In this document: positions 60,259 through 64,000 of the stretch, piece by piece | Layout: each line of letters opens with the position of its first letter | Numbering within the stretch: position 1 is the stretch's first letter | DNA from: Cellulosimicrobium cellulans | GTDB lineage: Bacteria; Actinomycetota; Actinomycetes; Actinomycetales; Cellulomonadaceae | Direction: 5' to 3' | NCBI RefSeq assembly: GCF_016921195.1 | Contig: NZ_JAFGYF010000001.1 | Span: forward strand, 682,001-746,000 | DNA: 64,000 nucleotides | Position numbers and translations under genes: made by a program | The notes under the pieces: generated by a model | Databases searched by the model: none | Told to the model about the DNA's origin: nothing | What the model saw: the letters and a program-made list of their open reading frames with translations, nothing else

Positions 60259-60857
60259 ACGTCATCGACATGACCCCGAACGTCGTCCTCGTGCTCGCCG
60301 TCGGCGTGCTCTTCGCGACGGGCGTGTACCTGCTGCTCGAGCGCAGCCTCACGCGTGTGCTGCTCGGCTTCATCCTCATGGGCAACGGCGCCAACCTGCT
60401 GTTCCTCGTCGCGGGCGGACGGGCCGGCGGAGCACCGCTCATCGGCACGACGCCCGAGGGTGAGATGAGCGACCCGCTCGTCCAGGCGATGGTGCTCACC
60501 GCGATCGTCATCACGCTCGGCATCACGGCGTTCGTGCTCGCGATGGCCTACCGGTCGTGGCAGCTCCACGGCCACGACGAGGTGCAGGACGACCTCGAGG
60601 ACCGCCGCGTCGCGCGGCACGCCGCACGCAACGCCCCCGCGTTCGAGGACGCGGACACGGAGGAGAGCGGCGCGAGCCTGGACGACGAGGCCGCCGAGGT
60701 CCGCGACGAGACCGACGGCGACGGCGACGGGATCACCGACGGCCAGGAACCGTCGTCGTCCCCGGCCCCGCAGGCCCCGGCAGACGACGGCGCCCGGCGC
60801 GACCGCCCGGACGACCCACGACCTGACGACCGCAGCGACGGGAAGGAGCCGCGATGA
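60255..60857 (+). CDS. mrpC: Mrp antiporter subunit C, with acidic C-terminal extension
   Basis: A 200-residue protein. Residues 1-105 are the NuoK-like core with three hydrophobic segments (LLGFILMGNGANLLFLVAGG; LVQAMVLTAIVITLGITAFVLAM). Typical subunits end near residue 115; here about 95 more acidic residues follow, including DGDGDGITDGQE at 154-165, which fits thrombospondin type-3/EF-hand-like calcium loops. GTG 60255 overlaps the mrpA stop. Confidence 0.93.
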   Translation: MNVIDMTPNVVLVLAVGVLFATGVYLLLERSLTRVLLGFILMGNGANLLFLVAGGRAGGAPLIGTTPEGEMSDPLVQAMVLTAIVITLGITAFVLAMAYRSWQLHGHDEVQDDLEDRRVARHAARNAPAFEDADTEESGASLDDEAAEVRDETDGDGDGITDGQEPSSSPAPQAPADDGARRDRPDDPRPDDRSDGKEPR

Positions 60858-62452
60858 CCCTCACCGCCGCGGCCCTCGTCCCGCTCCCCGTGGTCCTCCC
60901 GCTCGTCGCGGCCGGGCTCGCGCTCGCGCTCTGGCGTCACCCGCGCGCCCAGCGGATCATCACGGTCGCCGCGCTCGCGCTCGTGCTCGCGGCGTCGATC
61001 GGCCTCCTGGTCGCGGCCGACTCGGGGCCGATCGTCGTCGACGTCGGCGGCTGGGCCGCGCCGGTCGGGATCGACCTCGTCGCGGACCGGTTGTCCTCGC
61101 TCATGCTCGTGGTCTCGAGCTTCGTCATGCTGTGCGTCCTGCTCTACTCGCTCGCGCAGGGCGTGGCGGACGGCGACGAGGAGGCGCCGGTCGCCATCTA
61201 CCACCCGACGTTCATGGTGCTCGCCGCGGGCGTGTTCAACGCGTTCCTCTCGGGCGACCTGTTCAACCTCTACGTCGGGTTCGAGATCTTCCTCGCGGCG
61301 AGCTACGTGCTCCTGACGCTCGGCGGCACGGGCGAGCGCATCCGGGCCGGGTCTATCTACGTCGTCGTGGCGCTGCTGTCGTCGATCGTCTTCCTCGTCG
61401 CGATCGCGCTGACCTACGCGGCGACGGGCACGGTCAACCTCGCGCAGCTCTCCGAGCGCTACGCCGAGATCGACCCGGGCGTGGCGCTGGCCATCCAGCT
61501 CCTCCTGCTGCTCGCGTTCGGGATCAAGGCGGCCATCTTCCCGCTCTCCGCGTGGCTGCCCGACTCCTACCCGACGGCGCCCGCGCCCGTCACGGCGGTG
61601 TTCGCCGGCCTGCTCACCAAGGTGGGCGTCTACGCGATCATCCGCACGCAGACGCTGCTGTTCCCCGAGGACAGCGTGGTCGACGACGTGCTCATGTGGC
61701 TCGCGCTGCTCACGATGGTCGTCGGGATCCTCGGCGCCGTCGCGCAGAACGACATCAAGCGACTCCTGTCGTTCACGCTCGTCAGCCACATCGGCTACAT
61801 GATCTTCGGCATCGCGCTCGCGTCCGAGCCGGGCATGGCCGCGGCGATCTTCTACGTGGTGCACCACATCACCGTCCAGACGACGCTGTTCCTCGTCGTC
61901 GGGCTCGTGGAACGTCGCGGCGGGTCGACGTCGCTCGACCGGCTCGGCGGCCTCGCCAAGCTCGCGCCCGGCCTGGCCATCCTGTTCTTCATCCCCGCGA
62001 TGAACCTCGCCGGGATCCCGCCCCTGTCGGGCTTCCTCGGCAAGGTCGGGCTCCTCGAGGAGGGCGTCGCGCAGGGCACGCCGCTCGCGTGGGCCCTCGT
62101 CGTGGGGTCGGTCGTCACGTCGCTGCTCACGCTGTACGCGATCGTCAAGGCGTGGAACAAGGCGTTCTGGCAGACGGCGCCCGTCGAGGTCCCCGCGCAG
62201 GCGCGCCTCCCGCGCGGCATGGTCGGCCCGGCGACGGCGCTCGTCGCGTTCGGCCTCGCGCTCACCGTGGTCGCGGGCCCGCTCTACTCGTACACCGAGC
62301 GCGCGGCCGCGACGCTGCTCGACGGCCACACCTACGTCGACGCCGTGTTCCCGGGCGACTCCGACCGCGGGCAGGGCGAGTCGAACGAGGTCGCGACCGG
62401 CGAGACGGACGGCACGGAGCCCGCCGCGACGACCGGGGGTGGGGACGGATGA
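60854..62452 (+). CDS. mrpD: Mrp antiporter subunit D
   Basis: A 532-residue NuoN/NuoM-like membrane subunit with about fourteen hydrophobic segments. FGIKAAIFPLSAWLPDSYPTAPAPVTAVFAGLLTKVGVYAI (about residues 210-255) is the conserved proton-channel region. GAGCCGC precedes ATG 60854, which overlaps the mrpC stop by 4 nt. The last 35 residues are Glu/Thr/Gly-rich. Together with subunit A it forms the ion-translocating arms of the complex. Confidence 0.95.
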   Translation: MTLTAAALVPLPVVLPLVAAGLALALWRHPRAQRIITVAALALVLAASIGLLVAADSGPIVVDVGGWAAPVGIDLVADRLSSLMLVVSSFVMLCVLLYSLAQGVADGDEEAPVAIYHPTFMVLAAGVFNAFLSGDLFNLYVGFEIFLAASYVLLTLGGTGERIRAGSIYVVVALLSSIVFLVAIALTYAATGTVNLAQLSERYAEIDPGVALAIQLLLLLAFGIKAAIFPLSAWLPDSYPTAPAPVTAVFAGLLTKVGVYAIIRTQTLLFPEDSVVDDVLMWLALLTMVVGILGAVAQNDIKRLLSFTLVSHIGYMIFGIALASEPGMAAAIFYVVHHITVQTTLFLVVGLVERRGGSTSLDRLGGLAKLAPGLAILFFIPAMNLAGIPPLSGFLGKVGLLEEGVAQGTPLAWALVVGSVVTSLLTLYAIVKAWNKAFWQTAPVEVPAQARLPRGMVGPATALVAFGLALTVVAGPLYSYTERAAATLLDGHTYVDAVFPGDSDRGQGESNEVATGETDGTEPAATTGGGDG

Positions 62453-63048
62453 GCCTGCACCGCCGCCGTCGCGCGCTCGCCTCCGGCTGGTTCGCGCGCG
62501 TCACCACGCAGTGGCGCACGATCCTGTGGCTGACGATCGTCTGGGTCATGCTCTGGGGCGACCTGTCGTGGGGCAACGTCCTCGCGGGCGTCATCCTCGG
62601 CTTCGCCGTGATCACGTTCTTCCCGCTGCCGTCGATCGCGGCGCGCGGGACGTTCCGGCCGTGGCCGTTCACCGTGCTCGTCGCGCGGTTCGTCTCCGAC
62701 CTCGTCGTCGCGTCGTTCCAGGTGAGCCTGCTCGCGCTGAACCCGCGGCACACGCCTCGCGGCGCCGTCGTGGGCGTGCGGCTGCGGAACCCGTCCGACA
62801 TCTACCTGACCATCACCGCCGAGCTGTCGTCGCTCGTCCCCGGCTCGATCGTCGTCGAGGCGCACCGCCTCACCGGGATGCTCTACCTGCACGTGCTCGA
62901 CGTCGAGGCCGCGGGCGGCGTGGAGAAGGTCCGTGCGGACACGCTCGCGCTCGAGGCGCGCGTGCTGCACGCGCTCGCGTCCAACGACGAGCTGCGGGCC
63001 GCGGGCCTGTACGACGTCCCGTCGGCGCGAGAGGTGGCCGAGGCATGA
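62449..63048 (+). CDS. mrpE: Mrp antiporter subunit E
   Basis: A 199-residue protein. A basic N terminus (HRRRRALASGW) precedes two or three hydrophobic segments and the MNHE domain, with LRNPSDIYLTITAELSSLVPGSIVVE around residues 110-140. It is longer than the roughly 160-residue norm, mostly by N- and C-terminal extensions. ATG 62449 overlaps the mrpD stop. Confidence 0.94.
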   Translation: MSLHRRRRALASGWFARVTTQWRTILWLTIVWVMLWGDLSWGNVLAGVILGFAVITFFPLPSIAARGTFRPWPFTVLVARFVSDLVVASFQVSLLALNPRHTPRGAVVGVRLRNPSDIYLTITAELSSLVPGSIVVEAHRLTGMLYLHVLDVEAAGGVEKVRADTLALEARVLHALASNDELRAAGLYDVPSAREVAEA

Positions 63049-63452
63049 CCGACACCGTCTACCTCGTGATCGTCGTGGTGAGCGCCGTGCTGCTCGCCAC
63101 GGGCGCGACCTTCGCCGTCGCGCGCGCCGAGCGCGGGCCGTCGATGCTCGACCGCACGATCGCGCTCGACGTCTTCACGACGACGCTCGTCGGGGCGATC
63201 GCACTGGAGGCCGCGTTCTCGCGGCGCACGGACACCATCCCGATCCTCGTCGTGCTGTCGCTCGTCGGGTTCGTGGGCTCGGTGACGATCGCGCGGTTCG
63301 CGTCGGTCGAGCCCGAGGACGAGGGGCGCATCCGCACGGCCGACGAGGTCGCGGCGGAGGACGCTGCCCGCCGGGAGGCGGAGGAGGCGGACCGCGAGGC
63401 GGCCGTCGATCCCGAGCACCACGGCGGGGCACCCGAGGGGGAGGTGCGGTGA
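63045..63452 (+). CDS. mrpF: Mrp antiporter subunit F, with acidic tail
   Basis: A 135-residue protein with three hydrophobic segments (about 5-25, 36-55, 63-82) and the conserved RGPSMLDRTIALDVFTT stretch. Normal length is about 90; the final 50 residues are Glu/Asp/Ala-rich. ATG 63045 overlaps the mrpE stop. Confidence 0.94.
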   Translation: MTDTVYLVIVVVSAVLLATGATFAVARAERGPSMLDRTIALDVFTTTLVGAIALEAAFSRRTDTIPILVVLSLVGFVGSVTIARFASVEPEDEGRIRTADEVAAEDAARREAEEADREAAVDPEHHGGAPEGEVR

Positions 63453-63952
63453 TGGACCCGACGACCGCCTTCTGGGACACCGTGGCCGACGTCGTCTCGG
63501 CCGTCTTCCTGCTGTGCGGCGCGTTCCTCGCGTTCGCCGCGGGCGTCGGCGTCGTGCGCTTCCCCGACCTCCTCGCGCGCATGCACGCGGCCACGAAGCC
63601 GCAAGTCCTGGGGCTCATCCTCGTGCTCGCCGGGCTCAGCCTCCGGCTGCGCTCGTGGGGCGCCGTCGCGACGCTCTTCCTCGTCGTGGTCTTCCAGCTC
63701 CTCACCTCGCCCGTCGCGGCGCACATGGTCGGCCGCGCCGGGTACCGGACGGGCAAGGTGCGGACCGACCTGCTCGTCGTCGACGAGCTGACGCGCGACC
63801 AGGACGCGGCCGAGCGCGAGGACGTGGGCGAGCACGAGGGCACCGAGGGTGCCGAGCCCGGCGCCACCGACGACGTGGACCTCGCCGACACCGCCGACGC
63901 GGCCTCCGGCGACGTCGGGCCCGAGGTGGGGTCGGAGACCTCCGAGCGCTGA
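63452..63952 (+). CDS. mrpG: Mrp antiporter subunit G, with acidic tail
   Basis: A 166-residue protein with three hydrophobic segments and GVVRFPDLLARMHAATKPQVLG, the PhaG/MnhG signature. The last 60 residues are acidic low complexity (DELTRDQDAAEREDVGEHEG onward), absent from typical members of about 115 residues. ATG 63452 overlaps the mrpF stop by one base (TGATG). The final 48 bp of the window hold nothing recognisable. Confidence 0.93.
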   Translation: MDPTTAFWDTVADVVSAVFLLCGAFLAFAAGVGVVRFPDLLARMHAATKPQVLGLILVLAGLSLRLRSWGAVATLFLVVVFQLLTSPVAAHMVGRAGYRTGKVRTDLLVVDELTRDQDAAEREDVGEHEGTEGAEPGATDDVDLADTADAASGDVGPEVGSETSER

Positions 63953-64000
63953 CGGGCCCGTCGCCACGTGCGGCTCCGACGGCGAGCGCTCCCGGGACTC

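Overview
The window is a very GC-rich chromosomal segment from an actinobacterium. A four-gene conservon, a bacterial proteasome activator (Bpa), many GTG starts, frequent apparently leaderless genes and large secreted multi-domain glycoside hydrolases point to the order Micrococcales, perhaps Cellulosimicrobium, Isoptericola or Cellulomonas. That genus guess rests on gene content recalled from memory, not on a search.

Layout. 1-2235: end of a sugar ABC system (solute-binding protein tail plus two permeases). 2343-4979: an EamA exporter, Bpa and a quinone-oxidoreductase-like enzyme. 5200-11051: a conservon (NIT-domain sensor kinase, Roadblock protein, DUF742 protein, small GTPase). 11154-19118: two tRNA-Ser genes, a 1495-residue LPXTG-anchored protein with about ten prealbumin-like repeats, a ThrE-type exporter and a divergent SDR/TetR pair sharing a palindromic operator. 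19229-25474: an FtsX-type ABC exporter, tRNA-Arg, a second TetR, an alpha/beta hydrolase, a membrane protein, a GyrI-like protein and an orphan NrdG-like radical SAM enzyme. 25633-32007: a five-gene MacB-like efflux operon with two different HlyD-type adaptors. 32203-52719: a glycan utilisation locus. 52851-57010: a DUF234-type ATPase, tRNA-Gly, a TM2-domain protein, dcd and an unknown protein. 57202-63952: a six-gene Mrp cation/proton antiporter operon (A, C, D, E, F, G).

The glycan locus is the most interesting part. A perfect 14-bp palindrome, TGACAGCGCTGTCA, lies upstream of the GH92 alpha-mannosidase gene. Its 12-bp core recurs upstream of a CUT1 sugar-binding-protein operon and at the predicted start of transcription of a 1325-residue secreted enzyme that I cannot assign to a family. 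A LacI-type regulator encoded in the middle of the locus is the obvious candidate ligand. Released mannose could enter through the CUT2-type importer (41284-44431) and be isomerised to fructose by the AGE-family enzyme (51424-52719). The GH92 protein and the unassigned enzyme share an unnamed C-terminal module that starts at RCLAGK and ends in Cys-Gly at the stop codon.

Two window-wide patterns stand out. At least eight genes have a TANNNT-like -10 element 6-7 nt before the start codon and no ribosome binding site, so they are probably leaderless. Four long intergenic hairpins share the same stem base (GCCGARC...GYTCGGC) although their upper stems differ.
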